A stretch of DNA of 64,000 nt from Knoellia sp. Soil729 (GTDB taxonomy: Bacteria; Actinomycetota; Actinomycetes; Actinomycetales; Dermatophilaceae). The position numbers and the translations under genes are program-made. The notes beneath the pieces are model-generated. The model did no database searches. It was given only the letters and a program-made list of their open reading frames with translations, and was not told the origin of the DNA. Numbering within the stretch: position 1 is the first letter of the stretch; the number at the start of each line of letters is the position of its first letter. Below are positions 1 to 11,983 of the stretch, piece by piece. Where the stretch lies: assembly GCF_001427985.1 (NCBI RefSeq), contig NZ_LMSA01000001.1, positions 5,629-69,628 of the forward strand, in the 5' to 3' direction.

Positions 1-48
1 GGACACTCACCAGCCACCCCACGAGGACACTCACCAGCCACCCCACGA
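1..48. repeat. Tandem direct repeat, two perfect 24-bp units at the window edge
   Basis: Bases 1-24 and 25-48 are identical (each begins GGACACTCACCAGCC and ends CCCCACGA). The array may continue to the left, outside the window. It lies between the rRNA leader (boxA-like element at about 85-100) and the expected start of the rRNA operon on the minus strand, so it would be transcribed in the pre-rRNA leader. No function is known to me. Confidence 0.85.
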
Positions 49-59
49 CGAGGTAAAAC

Positions 60-240
60 TTGGCATCGATTTTTGACACGCTGTTGAGTTCTCAAGGTTC
101 ACACGCACACCAACACCCAACCCACACAGGGCCAGACACCAGGGCAACTCTCCAAAACTACCCACGGCCACACTTGGGCGTCAAATCCGTGACCCACTCT
201 CAGAGTGACCGGACCCGACGCGCTTGGATCTTCGCGGGTG
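60..240 (-). promoter_or_regulatory. rRNA operon leader with boxA-like antitermination element
   Basis: Read on the minus strand, about 100 down to 66 carries CCTTGAGAACTCAACAGC followed by GTGTCAAAAATCGATGCCAA. This matches the leader seen upstream of 16S rRNA genes in many Actinobacteria (antitermination boxA and RNase III processing region). The 16S gene itself should lie to the left of base 1. Having an rRNA operon downstream of tyrS on the same strand is a layout found in other actinobacteria. The exact leader limits are inferred. Confidence 0.65.
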
Positions 241-244
241 CCCC

Positions 245-273
245 ACCCTAGCAACCTTGCGGCCGCCGTCCAA
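245..273 (-). promoter_or_regulatory. Probable rRNA operon promoter
   Basis: On the minus strand a -35 TTGGAC (plus-strand bases 268-273) is separated by exactly 17 bp from a -10 TAGGGT (245-250), followed by the rRNA leader. Spacing and sequence fit a primary sigma factor promoter. It is the strongest promoter-like element in the 486 bases downstream of tyrS. Confidence 0.6.
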
Positions 274-391
274 ACCGGCGTCTGTCGCCGCTTCGTACTG
301 TGGGAGTCAACCCCGGGACCGGCCTACTTCGTGCGAGGCGCTGGGCCTCACGCGGTGGTGTCCGTTCCTCCCTGTCGGGCTGACATCGAGA

Positions 392-421
392 ACAGTAGAG
401 GACGGCGCGGCCAGAACACAA
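392..421 (-). promoter_or_regulatory. Possible second upstream rRNA promoter
   Basis: On the minus strand TTGTGT (416-421) and TACTGT (392-397) are spaced by 18 bp. rRNA operons often have tandem promoters, so this may be P1 with the 245-273 element as P2. The match is weaker and no transcript data are available. The rest of 274-486 shows no gene. Confidence 0.3.
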
Positions 422-486
422 ATCGGCCGTCGACTGGGGCCCAGGTGAGCACACGGCATACCGATAAGGGTTGTGCCACAACGGAT

Positions 487-1746
487 CTAGGGCTTGCGAG
501 CAGCTGCCATCGACTTGCGTCCGCGCCGGAGGATGGCCACCGAGTCGTGGAGGAAGTGCTCGTCGGCCAGGGGAAACTCGGGATCGGTGACCTTCTGGCC
601 GTTCACGGAGGCGCCGCCGTCGCCGATCGCGCGGCGTGCGGCGTTGCGGGAGTCGACCAGGCCGACGGCGACGAGGGCGTCGGTCATGGTCATGCCGGGA
701 GCCACCTCTCCGCCGGGCAGCTCGGCCGTGGCGTCGTGCAGGGTGCCGGCATCGAGGGTCGCGAGGTCGCCCTTGCCGAAGAGCGCCTCGGAGGCGGCCT
801 GCACCGCAGCAGTGGCCTCGGCTCCGTGCACGAGCGTGGTGACGTCGGCGGCCAGGATGCGCTGCGCGGCACGCCTGAACGGCTCCTCACTGACCTGGCG
901 TTCGAGCTCGGCGACCTCCTCCTGTGATCGGTCGGTGAAGATGCGCACGAGCTTGATCACCGAGGCGTCCTCGACGTTGAGCCAGTACTGGTAGAAGGCG
1001 TAGGGGCTCGTCATGTCGGAGGAGAGCCAGACGGCGTTGCCCTCGCTCTTGCCGAACTTGTTGCCGGCGGAGTCCGTCACCAGCGGCGTCGTGAGAAGGT
1101 GCACCGACTCCCCCTCCACCTTGTGGATGAGGTCGGAGCCGGCGGTGAGGTTGCCCCACTGGTCCTGGCCACCGGTCTGCAGCGTGCACCCGTGGGCGCG
1201 GTAGAGCTCGAGGAAGTCCAGCCCCTGCAGGATCTGGTAGCTGAACTCGGTGTAGGAGATGCCTTCGTCGGAGTTCAGCCGAGCCGCGACGGCGTCCTTC
1301 TTGACCATCTGGTTGACGCGGAAGTGCTTGCCGATGTCGCGCAGGAAGTCCAGCGCCGACATGGGCGAGGTCCAGTCGAGGTTGTTGACCATCATCGCGG
1401 CGTTCTCGCCGTCGAACTCGAGGAAGGGCTGGACCTGGTCCTGGATCCGCGCCACCCACTCGGCGGTCTGCTCCTTGGTCTTGAGCGTGCGCTCGGAGCT
1501 CGGGCGTGGGTCGCCGATGAGACCGGTCGAGCCGCCCACGAGGCAGATGACCCGATGACCCGCGCGCTGGAGGTGCCGCAGCACGATGAGCTGCACGAGG
1601 TTGCCGAAGTGGAGGGAGGGCGCGGTGGGGTCGAAGCCGCAGTACGCGGTGATCGGCCCGGCCGTCAGTGCCTCGCGCAGCGCGTCTTCGTCCGTCGTCT
1701 GGGCGACGAGCCCGCGCCACTGCAGTTCGGCAAGGATGTCTTTCAC
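487..1746 (-). CDS. tyrS: Tyrosyl-tRNA synthetase (class I)
   Basis: Charges tRNA-Tyr with tyrosine using ATP in the cytoplasm. The 419-residue length fits bacterial TyrRS. The Rossmann catalytic domain has the HIGH-type motif HFGN at 46-49 and the KMSKS-type loop KFGKS at 230-234. Between them lies the tyrosine/tRNA recognition stretch TGGQDQWGN at 191-199. The C-terminal 70 residues look like an S4 RNA-binding domain. The start is GTG (M-K-D-I-L-A-E-L). The gene is alone on its transcript side and runs towards the rRNA promoter. Upstream (1747-1859) it is divergent from the metallophosphoesterase gene. Confidence 0.97.
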   Translation of the reverse strand: MKDILAELQWRGLVAQTTDEDALREALTAGPITAYCGFDPTAPSLHFGNLVQLIVLRHLQRAGHRVICLVGGSTGLIGDPRPSSERTLKTKEQTAEWVARIQDQVQPFLEFDGENAAMMVNNLDWTSPMSALDFLRDIGKHFRVNQMVKKDAVAARLNSDEGISYTEFSYQILQGLDFLELYRAHGCTLQTGGQDQWGNLTAGSDLIHKVEGESVHLLTTPLVTDSAGNKFGKSEGNAVWLSSDMTSPYAFYQYWLNVEDASVIKLVRIFTDRSQEEVAELERQVSEEPFRRAAQRILAADVTTLVHGAEATAAVQAASEALFGKGDLATLDAGTLHDATAELPGGEVAPGMTMTDALVAVGLVDSRNAARRAIGDGGASVNGQKVTDPEFPLADEHFLHDSVAILRRGRKSMAAARKP

Positions 1747-1859
1747 AGGCGTCAGCCTGCCATGGGCGCCTCGGGGTCCGGTGCAGCGCTTCGGTGGCTG
1801 GGATGGCCGAACCCTTCCCCGTTCGCGGTGCAGGACCTCGGGAACTGGGAGACTGCCCC

Positions 1860-2618
1860 ATGGTCAGTCGTGTCGCAGTCCTGTCAGACGTCCACGGGGT
1901 GCTGCCGGTGCTCGAGGCCGTGCTCGCCGAGCCCGATGTGGCCGCGGCAGACCTCGTCGTCGTCACCGGCGACCACATGGCCGGTCCGATGCCGGTCGAG
2001 ACCCTGGACGCCCTCACCGCACTCGGGGACCGGGTGGTCATGGTGCGCGGCAACGCCGACCGTGAGGCCGTGGAGATCACTGAGGGTTCCACCAACCCGC
2101 ACCCCGAGTCGGTGTGGGCAGCCGGTCAGCTCCGCAAGGACCAGGTCGCGCTGCTGCGGGACCTCCCCCACCCCGTGACCATCCCAGTCGAAGGTTTCGG
2201 GCCGGTGCTGTTCTGTCACGGCAGCCCTCGCGACGACGACGAGGTCATCCTCGTGGACTCGTCCGTTGCTTCGTGGACTGCGGTGCTCTCCGGAGTTCCG
2301 GAGGACGTGCGCACCATCGTGTGCGGCCACACGCACATGCCCTTCATCCGCTTGCTCGACCGGCGCACGGTCATCAACCCCGGGAGCGTGGGGATGCCCT
2401 ACGGCAAGGTCGGCGGGGCGTGGGCGTTGCTCGACCGGGGGCAGGCCTCGTTGCGGCACACACCGATCGACCCCGAGGCCGTGTGCGAGCGGATCGTCGC
2501 CGAGTCCATGTATCCGGACCGCGCCGCCTGGGCCGACGAGTACGTCCACTCGCGCAACAGCGACCTGGATGCGCTCGCTGCGTTCACGCCGCGGGTCGGG
2601 GACGGGTCGGATGCGTGA
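1860..2618 (+). CDS. Metallophosphoesterase, YfcE/MJ0936-like
   Basis: 252-residue calcineurin-like phosphoesterase. The metal-binding motifs appear in the usual order: SDVHG at 9-13, TGDH, VRGNAD, CHGSPRDDDE, CGHTHMP and NPGSVGMP. Such proteins hydrolyse phosphodiesters with a dinuclear metal centre; the physiological substrate cannot be told from sequence. The ATG at 1860 is chosen because it begins directly before the first motif and has GGGAG upstream. A longer reading from 1668 would run over the start of tyrS on the other strand. The stop TGA overlaps a GTG that may start the deaminase gene, which suggests translational coupling. Confidence 0.9.
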   Translation: MVSRVAVLSDVHGVLPVLEAVLAEPDVAAADLVVVTGDHMAGPMPVETLDALTALGDRVVMVRGNADREAVEITEGSTNPHPESVWAAGQLRKDQVALLRDLPHPVTIPVEGFGPVLFCHGSPRDDDEVILVDSSVASWTAVLSGVPEDVRTIVCGHTHMPFIRLLDRRTVINPGSVGMPYGKVGGAWALLDRGQASLRHTPIDPEAVCERIVAESMYPDRAAWADEYVHSRNSDLDALAAFTPRVGDGSDA

Positions 2619-2635
2619 CTGGCAGACTGCCGCGC

Positions 2636-3629
2636 ATGGGTGAGTGGACGGCATACAGGGACTTCATCGCAGGACTGCCCAAGGCGGAGCTGCACGTGCA
2701 CCACGTCGGGTCGGCCCGGCCCGAGACGGTGGCCCGGCTCGCCGAGCGGCACCCTGACGCCGGTGTGCCCCAGGGCGTGGAGGCACTTCAGGACTTCTAC
2801 ACGTTCAGGGACTTCGACCACTTCATCGACGTCTACCTCGCCGTGGTCGGGCTCCTTCGGACGCCCGAGGACATCCACCTGCTCACCTACGAGGTGGCGG
2901 AAGGGCTTGCGGCACAGCAGGTGCGCTACGCCGAGCTGACCATGACCCCGTTCACGAGCGTGCGCATGGGCATCAGCATCGAGGCCTACACGGAGGCCAT
3001 CGAGGACGCTCGCCGTGCGGCGGAGCGCGACCACGGGATCGTCCTTCGCTGGATCTACGACATCCCCGGCGAGGCTGGGCTCGCCTCTGCCGACGCGACT
3101 CTCGGCTATGCGGTCGACCACGGTCCCGAGTCGCTCATCGGCTTCGGGCTGGGGGGACCAGAGGTTCCGCGGGTGCCGTTCAAGCCGCACTTCGACCGGG
3201 CCAGGGCGGCGGGGCTGCGGTCGCTGCCGCATGCCGGCGAGTCCACGGACGCGCAGTCGGTGTGGGACGCACTGGATGCACTCGGTGCCGAGCGCATCGG
3301 CCATGGCATCCGCTCGATCGAGGACCCCCTGCTGGTCGAGCGGCTTGTCGCAGAGCGCATCCCGCTCGAGGTGTGCCCGACGTCGAACATCGCGACCCGC
3401 TGTGTGGAGAGCCTGGCGGACCACCCCCTGCGGGGGCTGCGAGATGCGGGAGTCGTCGTCACCATCAACAGTGACGACCCGCCGATGTTCGGCACCACCT
3501 TGAACCATGAGTACGAGATCGCGGCCGAGCTGCTCGACCTCGACGAGAGCGGCCTGGCCGCGCTCGCGACGACGGCGGTCGACGTGAGCTGCGCCCCGGA
3601 CGACGTGAAGCAGCGCGTGCGGAGGGAGA

Positions 3630-3652
<23 letters not shown>
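2636..3652 (+). CDS. Adenosine deaminase family protein
   Basis: 338-residue amidohydrolase that deaminates adenosine or a related 6-aminopurine nucleoside. Zinc and catalytic motifs: HVH at 20-22, HAGES at 199-203, IGHGI at 221-225, CPTSN at 247-251 and NSDDPP at 278-283. The first motif reads ELHVHHVGS rather than the common LHLHLxG, typical of one actinobacterial subgroup. Relatives in this superfamily act on aminodeoxyfutalosine, so the substrate is uncertain. The ATG at 2636 is used. An in-frame GTG at 2615 overlaps the upstream stop (GTGA) and would add seven residues. The 3' end overlaps convergent mpg by 23 bp. Confidence 0.85.
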
Positions 3653-6200
<2,548 letters not shown>

Positions 6201-6204
<4 letters not shown>

Positions 6205-7157
6205 CGGCGCTGACCCCCGGACTTCTCGACGAGCCAGGACAGCACGGCCTTCTGCGCGTGGAGCCGGTTCTCGGACTCGTCCCACACCACCGACTGCGGA
6301 CCGTCGATGACCGACGCGTCGACCTCGAAGCCGCGGTAGGCGGGGAGGCAGTGCAGGAAGATGGCGTCCGGCTTGGCCTTGGCCAGGAGCTCCGCGCTCA
6401 CCGCGTAGTTGGCGAAGGGGCTGGTGGACCCCTGGCGGGACTCCTTCTCCTTCTCGAAGCCCATCGACACCCAGGTGTCGGTCGCGACGACGTCGGCGCC
6501 GGCGACGGCTTCGGCGGGGTCCTCGACGATGGTGATGGATCCCCCTGTCCCGAAAGCGATCTCGATCGCGCGCGCGAGCACGGCGGCCTGCGGCTGGTAG
6601 GCGGCCGGCGTGCCGATGCGGACGTGGAGCCCCGAGAGGGCCATGCCGAGAAGGTAGCTGTGGCTCATGTTGTTGGCACCGTCGCCGACGTAGGCGAAGG
6701 TCAGCCCGGCCAGCGTCCCCTTGTGCTCTCGAATCGTGAGGAGGTCGGCGAGGATCTGGCACGGGTGGAACTCGTCAGTCAGCGCGTTGATGACCGGCAC
6801 GCTCGAGTGGGCGGCCATCTCCTCGATGCGCTCCTGCCCGTAGGTCCGCCACACGATGGCCCGCGCCTCGCGCGTGAGCACCCGCGCCACGTCGGCGATC
6901 GACTCCCGGACCCCGACCTGCGCGAGCTTGCCGTCGATGACGAGCGGGAAGCCGCCGAGGTGGGCGATGGCACCGGCGAAGGACACCTGGGTGCGCAGGG
7001 TCTGCTTGTCGAACAGGACGGCCACGACCTCGGGCCCCTCCAGGCAGCGGTCACTGAACGGGCGCGCCTTGATCGCCGCGGCACGCTCGAGGATCTCGGC
7101 CTGCTCCTGGGGCGTGACGTCGTCGTCGCGAAGGAGGTGGCGGACGGCTGTGCTCAT
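6201..7157 (-). CDS. argF: Ornithine carbamoyltransferase
   Basis: 318 residues. Makes citrulline from ornithine and carbamoyl phosphate. Conserved features: HPCQ at 131-134, the ornithine-loop DTWVSMG at 227-233 and HCLP at 269-272 with the catalytic cysteine. The carbamoyl-phosphate loop, usually S-T-R-T-R, reads T-L-R-T-Q at 53-57, keeping the central Arg-Thr. I have the impression that similar variants occur in other actinobacterial enzymes, so this is not taken as loss of function. ATG start at 7157 overlaps the argD stop (ATGA). Confidence 0.95.
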
Positions 7158-8362
7158 GGGGTGGGCTCCTTGGCGATGGCGATGAGCGAGGGAAGCGCGG
7201 TGACGAACAGGTCGAGCTCATCGGCGGTGACGATGAGTGGTGGGACCAGGCGGACGGCGTCGGGCGCGACCGGGTTGACGAGGAAGCCTGCCTCTCGGGC
7301 CGCCGCGGCGATGCCCGCCGCCAGGTCCGATCGCAGGACGATGGCGCGCAACAGCCCACGGCCACGAACACCGACGATGTCCGGGTGGTCCAGACCGGCG
7401 ACAGCGTCGGCCAGGTGCTCACCCATGTCGGTGACGTGCTTGAGCAGGCGGTCACTCTCGATCGTCGAGAGGACGCTCAGGCCGGCTGCCGCGACGAGCG
7501 GGTTGCCACCGAACGTCGATCCGTGCTGCCCTGCGCTGAGGAGGCCGGTCACCTCTGGGCCGAACGTCACCAGGGCCCCGATCGGCAGGCCACCACCGAG
7601 CCCCTTGGCCAGCGTGATGGCGTCCGGGACGACGCCACTCTCGCTGAAGCCGAACCAGTCGCCCGTGCGACCGATGCCGGTCTGGACCTCGTCGATGATG
7701 AGCAGTGCACCCACCGCTGTGGTCACCTCGCGGGCTGCCTGCAGGTATGCCGGGTCCGCGACGATCGCTCCCGCCTCACCCTGGATGGGCTCGAGGACGA
7801 CGGCCGCGGTGTCGCTCGTGACGGCGGACCGCAGCGCCTCGATGTCGTTGTAGGGCACGTGGGCGACGCCCGGGATGAGGGGAGCGAACGGCTCGCGGTA
7901 GGCCGCCTTGTGGGTCAGGGCCAGCGCGCCGGTCGTGCGTCCGTGGAACGCGCCCTCGGCCGCGACGATGTCGGTGCGGCCCGTGCGGCGCGACAGCTTG
8001 ATGGCCGCCTCGATCGCCTCGGCGCCGGAGTTGGCGAAGAAGACACCGGACCCAGCAGGAGCCTGCGCGATCTCGAGGACCCGCTCGGCCAGCTCGACCT
8101 GGACCCGCGAGGTGTAGAAGTTCGAGATGTGGGCCATCTCGCCGACCTGCTTGGACACGGCGGCGACCAGGGCGGGGTGGTTGTGCCCCAACGCGTTGAC
8201 CGCGATGCCACCGACGAGGTCGAGGTAGCGCTTGCCGTCGAGGTCCCACACCCAGGCGCCGTCACCGCGCTCGAGCACGAGCTGCGGCGTGCCGAAGACC
8301 GTGATGAGCGAGTGCGCGTAGCGGTCGAGGACCGCCTGCTGCGACTCGGACTGATTGTTCAT
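7154..8362 (-). CDS. argD: Acetylornithine aminotransferase
   Basis: 402 residues. PLP-dependent class III aminotransferase that converts N-acetylglutamate semialdehyde to N2-acetylornithine; family members often also act in lysine synthesis. NSGAEA at 111-116 binds the cofactor phosphate, [11 protein letters not shown] at 224-234 holds the PLP-nitrogen aspartate, and the Schiff-base lysine is K253 in LAKGLGGG. Start ATG at 8362 (M-N-N-Q-S) overlaps the argB stop codon (ATGA). Longer in-frame readings upstream lie inside argB and are not coding. Confidence 0.96.
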   Translation of the reverse strand: MNNQSESQQAVLDRYAHSLITVFGTPQLVLERGDGAWVWDLDGKRYLDLVGGIAVNALGHNHPALVAAVSKQVGEMAHISNFYTSRVQVELAERVLEIAQAPAGSGVFFANSGAEAIEAAIKLSRRTGRTDIVAAEGAFHGRTTGALALTHKAAYREPFAPLIPGVAHVPYNDIEALRSAVTSDTAAVVLEPIQGEAGAIVADPAYLQAAREVTTAVGALLIIDEVQTGIGRTGDWFGFSESGVVPDAITLAKGLGGGLPIGALVTFGPEVTGLLSAGQHGSTFGGNPLVAAAGLSVLSTIESDRLLKHVTDMGEHLADAVAGLDHPDIVGVRGRGLLRAIVLRSDLAAGIAAAAREAGFLVNPVAPDAVRLVPPLIVTADELDLFVTALPSLIAIAKEPTP

Positions 8363-9243
8363 GCGTCCTCCTCGATGAGGGTGCCGATGCCGTCCGAGGT
8401 GAATACCTCGAGCAGCAGGGAGTGGGGTTCGCGTCCGTCGATGACGTGGGCCTGGGGTACGCCGTTCTCCACGGCCCGGATGCAGGCCTCGAGCTTGGGG
8501 ATCATGCCCGCGTCGACCTGCGTGACCAGCTCGCGGGCACGGCTCAGGGGCAGGGTCGACAGGAGGGACGAGCGGTCCGGCCACGCGGCATACACGCCCT
8601 CGACGTCGGTGAGCACGACGAGCTTGCGGGCGCCGAGCGCCACGGCCAGGGCGGCAGCTGCGGTGTCGGCGTTGACGTTGAGGACCTGGCCCTCCTGGTC
8701 GAGGTCGGGGGCGATCGTGGACACGACGGGGATCCGGCCCGCATCGAGCAGGTCCATCACCGACTGCGTGTTGACCGAGACGACGTCACCGACCAGCCCG
8801 AGGTCCTCCTCCACGCCGTCGACGACGACCCCGCGACGGCGGGCACCGAAGAGTGCTCCGTCCTCACCCGAGAGCCCAACCGCGAGGGGCCCGTGCTGGT
8901 TGAGCAGGCCGACGAGCTCTCGACCGACCTGACCGGTGAGCACCATGCGCACGACGTCCATGACCTCGGGAGTGGTCACCCGGAGCCCGCCCTTGAACTC
9001 GCTCTCGAGCCCGAGGCGGTCGAGCATCGCCTTGATCTGCGGTCCGCCGCCGTGCACGACGACCGGACGGAGGCCGGCGTAGCGCAGAAAGGCGATGTCC
9101 TGCGCGAAGGCCAGCTTGAGCTCGTCGTCGACCATGGCGTTGCCGCCGTACTTGATGACGATCAGGGCACCACGGAAACGCTCGAGCCATGGGAGCGCCT
9201 CGACGAGGGTGCTCGCCTTGAGCCTGGTCAGGTCGTCGGTCAC
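8359..9243 (-). CDS. argB: Acetylglutamate kinase
   Basis: 294 residues. Phosphorylates N-acetylglutamate, usually the arginine-inhibited step in organisms with cyclic acetyl recycling. Amino acid kinase fold: KYGG at 31-34, HGGGPQI at 64-70, [11 protein letters not shown] in the middle and a LTDVEGVY nucleotide-binding loop. The N-terminal helix before KYGG (about 25 residues) is the type that mediates hexamer formation and arginine inhibition. Start GTG at 9243 has GAGGA about eight bases upstream, which overlaps the argJ stop. Gap to argJ is 10 bp. Confidence 0.95.
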   Translation of the reverse strand: MTDDLTRLKASTLVEALPWLERFRGALIVIKYGGNAMVDDELKLAFAQDIAFLRYAGLRPVVVHGGGPQIKAMLDRLGLESEFKGGLRVTTPEVMDVVRMVLTGQVGRELVGLLNQHGPLAVGLSGEDGALFGARRRGVVVDGVEEDLGLVGDVVSVNTQSVMDLLDAGRIPVVSTIAPDLDQEGQVLNVNADTAAAALAVALGARKLVVLTDVEGVYAAWPDRSSLLSTLPLSRARELVTQVDAGMIPKLEACIRAVENGVPQAHVIDGREPHSLLLEVFTSDGIGTLIEEDA

Positions 9244-9253
9244 CGTCGAGTCC

Positions 9254-10405
9254 TCACGTGCTGTAGGCCGAGTTCTCGTGCACGTACTCATGGGTGAGGT
9301 CGTTGGTCCACACCGTCGCCGTGGCGGCGCCGGCGTGCAGGTCGACGACCACGCGCACCTCCCGCGGCTCGAGGTCGACGAGGTCGCGGTCGTCACCGAC
9401 GCTGGATGCCCGGCACACCTGCACGCCGTTGATCGCGACGTCCAGCGTGGACGGGTCGAAGGACGCGGAGGTCGTGCCGACCGCTGCGAGCACCCGGCCC
9501 CAGTTGGGGTCCTTGCCGAAGATCGCGGCCTTGAACAGGTTGCTGCGGGTGACCGAGCGGGCCACCTCCACGGCCTCCTGCTCGGTCGCGGCGGAACGCA
9601 CCTCGATGGCGATGTCGTGGCTGGCCCCCTCGGCGTCGGCGACGAGCTGGCGGGCGAGCGAGGAGCAGACCTCCGTCACGGCGGCAACGAGGTCGCCGAC
9701 GGCGGGAGCAACCCCGGACGCCCCGGACGCCAGGAGCACCACGGTGTCGTTGGTCGACATGCAGCCGTCGGAGTCGACGCGGTCGAACGTCTGGGTCGTC
9801 GCTGCCCGCAGGGCCGTATCGAGGGTGTCGGCGTCGGCGACGACATCCGTGGTGATGACGCAGAGCATCGTTGCCATTCCCGGCGCAAGCATCCCCGCAC
9901 CCTTGGCCATGCCGCCGACCGTCCAACCGTCGCGCGAGGCGGCCGCCTCCTTGGGAACCGAGTCCGTCGTCATGATGGCCCGCGCCGCATCGGCACCGGC
10001 CGTGCTGGCGAGCGCGCCCACCGTCAGGCCGACTCCCGCTTCGATCTTGTCCATGGGCAGGAACTCCCCGATGAGGCCGGTCGAGCACACGACGACATCG
10101 GTCGCGCTGCAGCCGAGCGCGCCGGCGACGAGCTCGGCCGTGCGGTGACTGTCATGGAAACCCCGAGTGCCGGTGCAGGCGTTGGCTCCCCCGGAGTTGA
10201 GGAAGACCGCGTCGGCACGGCCATCGCTCACGACCTGGCGAGACCACGTGACAGGGGCTGCCTGCACCCGGTTGCTCGTGAACACGGCGGCGGCGGTGTG
10301 GTCAGGCCCGTCATTGACCACGAGGGCGACATCGCTGCCACCCGAGGCCTTGAGCCCTGCGGTGGCGCCGGACGCCCGGAAGCCCTGCGCCGCAGTGACG
10401 CTCAT
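9254..10405 (-). CDS. argJ: Glutamate N-acetyltransferase / amino-acid acetyltransferase
   Basis: 383-residue precursor. Transfers the acetyl group from N-acetylornithine to glutamate and so recycles it. The proenzyme self-cleaves at the conserved A-T-M-L site; here GMATML places the nucleophilic threonine at 179, giving alpha (1-178) and beta (179-383) chains. Oxyanion-hole motif CSTGLIGE at 107-114 is intact. ATG start at 10405 overlaps the ACT-gene stop (ATGA). Whether it also uses acetyl-CoA (bifunctional form) cannot be told from sequence. Confidence 0.95.
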   Translation of the reverse strand: MSVTAAQGFRASGATAGLKASGGSDVALVVNDGPDHTAAAVFTSNRVQAAPVTWSRQVVSDGRADAVFLNSGGANACTGTRGFHDSHRTAELVAGALGCSATDVVVCSTGLIGEFLPMDKIEAGVGLTVGALASTAGADAARAIMTTDSVPKEAAASRDGWTVGGMAKGAGMLAPGMATMLCVITTDVVADADTLDTALRAATTQTFDRVDSDGCMSTNDTVVLLASGASGVAPAVGDLVAAVTEVCSSLARQLVADAEGASHDIAIEVRSAATEQEAVEVARSVTRSNLFKAAIFGKDPNWGRVLAAVGTTSASFDPSTLDVAINGVQVCRASSVGDDRDLVDLEPREVRVVVDLHAGAATATVWTNDLTHEYVHENSAYST

Positions 10406-10818
10406 GCTCCGCTCCGTCCCGTGAGGATGCTGGGCGTCGCGATGAGACCGGCCTTGCGCCAAACCTTGCACGCCTCGTCGATCTGCTCCTCGGGGACGAG
10501 GACCCAGTCGGTGTCATAGGTGGAGAGGGCGAGGACGCTGATCCCGGCCGGGACCAGGGGCGTGAGGATCTCGGCCATCACTCCCACCGCGTCGAAGGCC
10601 AGCGGACCGGCGACCTCGACACCCCGGAACGGCCCTTCGGTCGTCACCCCGGCGGGCACCGGCTTGGCCAGGCAGATGACCGAGGTCTCGTGCTGGGTGC
10701 GGCTGAGCGAGGCGAACGGACCGGCGGTCCAGTCCCACGTCGGCTCCTCCCCCGGCTCGAGCCGGGCGACCGCCAACGACTCGGGGTGGGTCATCAAATG
10801 CAGTGGCATGGCGCTCAC
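10402..10818 (-). CDS. ACT-domain protein inside the arginine operon
   Basis: 138 residues. Looks like a stand-alone ACT-type ligand-binding protein. The region from about 60 to 138 (FRGVEVAGPLAFDAVGVMAEILTPLV, then ISVLALSTYDTDWVLVP and a terminal helix) has the beta-alpha-beta pattern and the PLAFDxVGVMAxIxxPLAxAGIS-like core of small ACT proteins that bind amino acids. No catalytic motif. GTG start at 10818 overlaps the argC stop (GTGA) and the stop overlaps the argJ ATG (ATGA), so it is fully embedded in the operon. Role unknown; an arginine-pathway sensor is a reasonable guess. ATG at 10809 is an alternative start. Confidence 0.8.
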   Translation of the reverse strand: MSAMPLHLMTHPESLAVARLEPGEEPTWDWTAGPFASLSRTQHETSVICLAKPVPAGVTTEGPFRGVEVAGPLAFDAVGVMAEILTPLVPAGISVLALSTYDTDWVLVPEEQIDEACKVWRKAGLIATPSILTGRSGA

Positions 10819-11858
10819 GGCGCCACCCCCGATCCGAGAAGGCCGGTCGTCTCCGGGAGACCGACGGCGAGGTTGAGGCACTGGACGGCTGCGCCGGCGG
10901 TGCCCTTGGCGAGGTTGTCGATGGCCGCGACCGCGATCACTCGGCCGACGCGCTCGTCGACGGTCACCTGCACGGTCACGTGGTTGCTCCCGACCACGTG
11001 CGCAGTGGCGGGCCAGGCTCCGGGCTCCAGGAGGTGGACGAACGGCTCCTCCGCGTAGGACGCGCGCCAGGCCTCACGGATGTCTGCTGTCGATGCGCCC
11101 GGGGCGACCCTGGCCGTGGCGGTGGCGAGGATGCCGCGGGCCATCGGCGCCAACGTGGGGGTGAACGAGGCCGCGACGGGGACGCCCGCCGCGGCACCGA
11201 GGTTCTGCTCGATCTCCGGAGTGTGCCGGTGCACTCCGCCGACGCCGTAGGGCGACATGGAGCCGATGACCTCGGAGCCGAGCAGGTGTGGCTTGAGCGA
11301 CTTGCCCGCTCCGGAGGTTCCCGAGGCGGCAACGACCACCACGTCATCCGGCTCGACGACCCCCGCCGCCAGGCCAGGTGCCAGCGCCAGGCTCACGGCC
11401 GTCGGGTAGCACCCGGGAACGGCGACACGGTGGCGGCCCTCAATGTCGGTGCGTGCGCGACCCCCGCCGGCGAGTGCGAGCTCCGGGAGCCCGTAGGCCC
11501 AGGACCCGGCATACGGGGTGTCGTAGAAGGTCGTCCAGTCGGTCTCGCTGCGCAGCCGGAAGTCGGCGCCGCAGTCGACGATGACCGTCTCCTCGTCCAG
11601 GCCTTCGGCCACGGCAGCCGAGTGCCCGTGGGGCAGGGCCAGCACGACGACGTCGTGACCGGAGAGGGTCTCGGGCGTGGTCTCGGCGAGAACCCGGTCA
11701 CCCAGTGAAAAGAGGTGTGGGTGAACGGATCCGAGCAGCGCGCCGGCATTTCCGCCGGCCGTGACCGATCCGATTTCAACCTCAGGGTGCTGCAGCAGCC
11801 ATCGGAGGACCTCACCACCGGCGTAGCCACTGGCACCGGCGACCGCAACTCTCAGCAT
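10815..11858 (-). CDS. argC: N-acetyl-gamma-glutamyl-phosphate reductase
   Basis: 347 residues. NADPH-dependent third step of arginine synthesis. NADP-binding GASGYAGGE at 8-16; catalytic cysteine C150 in VPGCYPTA; later HRHTPEIEQ carries the conserved histidine. First gene of the minus-strand arginine operon. ATG at 11858 (M-L-R-V-A-V-A-G) is chosen by family N-termini. An in-frame ATG six bases upstream (11864) lies inside the ArgR-like box. The start is so close to the predicted promoter/operator that the mRNA may be leaderless. Confidence 0.96.
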   Translation of the reverse strand: MLRVAVAGASGYAGGEVLRWLLQHPEVEIGSVTAGGNAGALLGSVHPHLFSLGDRVLAETTPETLSGHDVVVLALPHGHSAAVAEGLDEETVIVDCGADFRLRSETDWTTFYDTPYAGSWAYGLPELALAGGGRARTDIEGRHRVAVPGCYPTAVSLALAPGLAAGVVEPDDVVVVAASGTSGAGKSLKPHLLGSEVIGSMSPYGVGGVHRHTPEIEQNLGAAAGVPVAASFTPTLAPMARGILATATARVAPGASTADIREAWRASYAEEPFVHLLEPGAWPATAHVVGSNHVTVQVTVDERVGRVIAVAAIDNLAKGTAGAAVQCLNLAVGLPETTGLLGSGVAP

Positions 11859-11859
11859 G

Positions 11860-11893
11860 TGCATATTCTTGCATGCGCCGACAACTGTATGCA
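11860..11893 (-). promoter_or_regulatory. ArgR-type operator (two boxes) at argC
   Basis: TGCATATTCTTGCA (11860-11873) is a near-palindromic ArgR-type box, and 11880-11893 holds a weaker one (minus strand TGCATACAGTTGTC). Their centres are 20 bp apart, the two-helical-turn spacing expected for a hexamer on tandem boxes. The strong box matches 12 of 14 bases of TGTATAGTCTTGCA in front of argG, an independent copy 46 kb away. On the minus strand TTGCAT and AAGAAT, 18 bp apart, could be the promoter, so ArgR would cover -10 and start codon. Confidence 0.7.
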
Positions 11894-11983
11894 ATCCGGC
11901 TCGGATGTATCAGTGCCCCTCCTCGTCACTCCTCCCCCGTAGCGCCGCCGCACAGGGCGACGGCACGAACAAGGGAGATCACC

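Noticed and set aside
1-48. Left-edge repeat as a CRISPR array
   Set aside because: Units are directly adjacent without spacers, and no cas gene is in the window.
2114-2635. Extended N-terminus for the adenosine deaminase gene
   Set aside because: The extension is the metallophosphoesterase region read in another frame; homologues start near the ATG at 2636.
11887-11893. GTATGCA near argC as a further copy of the iterated octamer
   Set aside because: Differs in the last bases (GTATGCAA) and is better explained as part of the second ArgR-type box.
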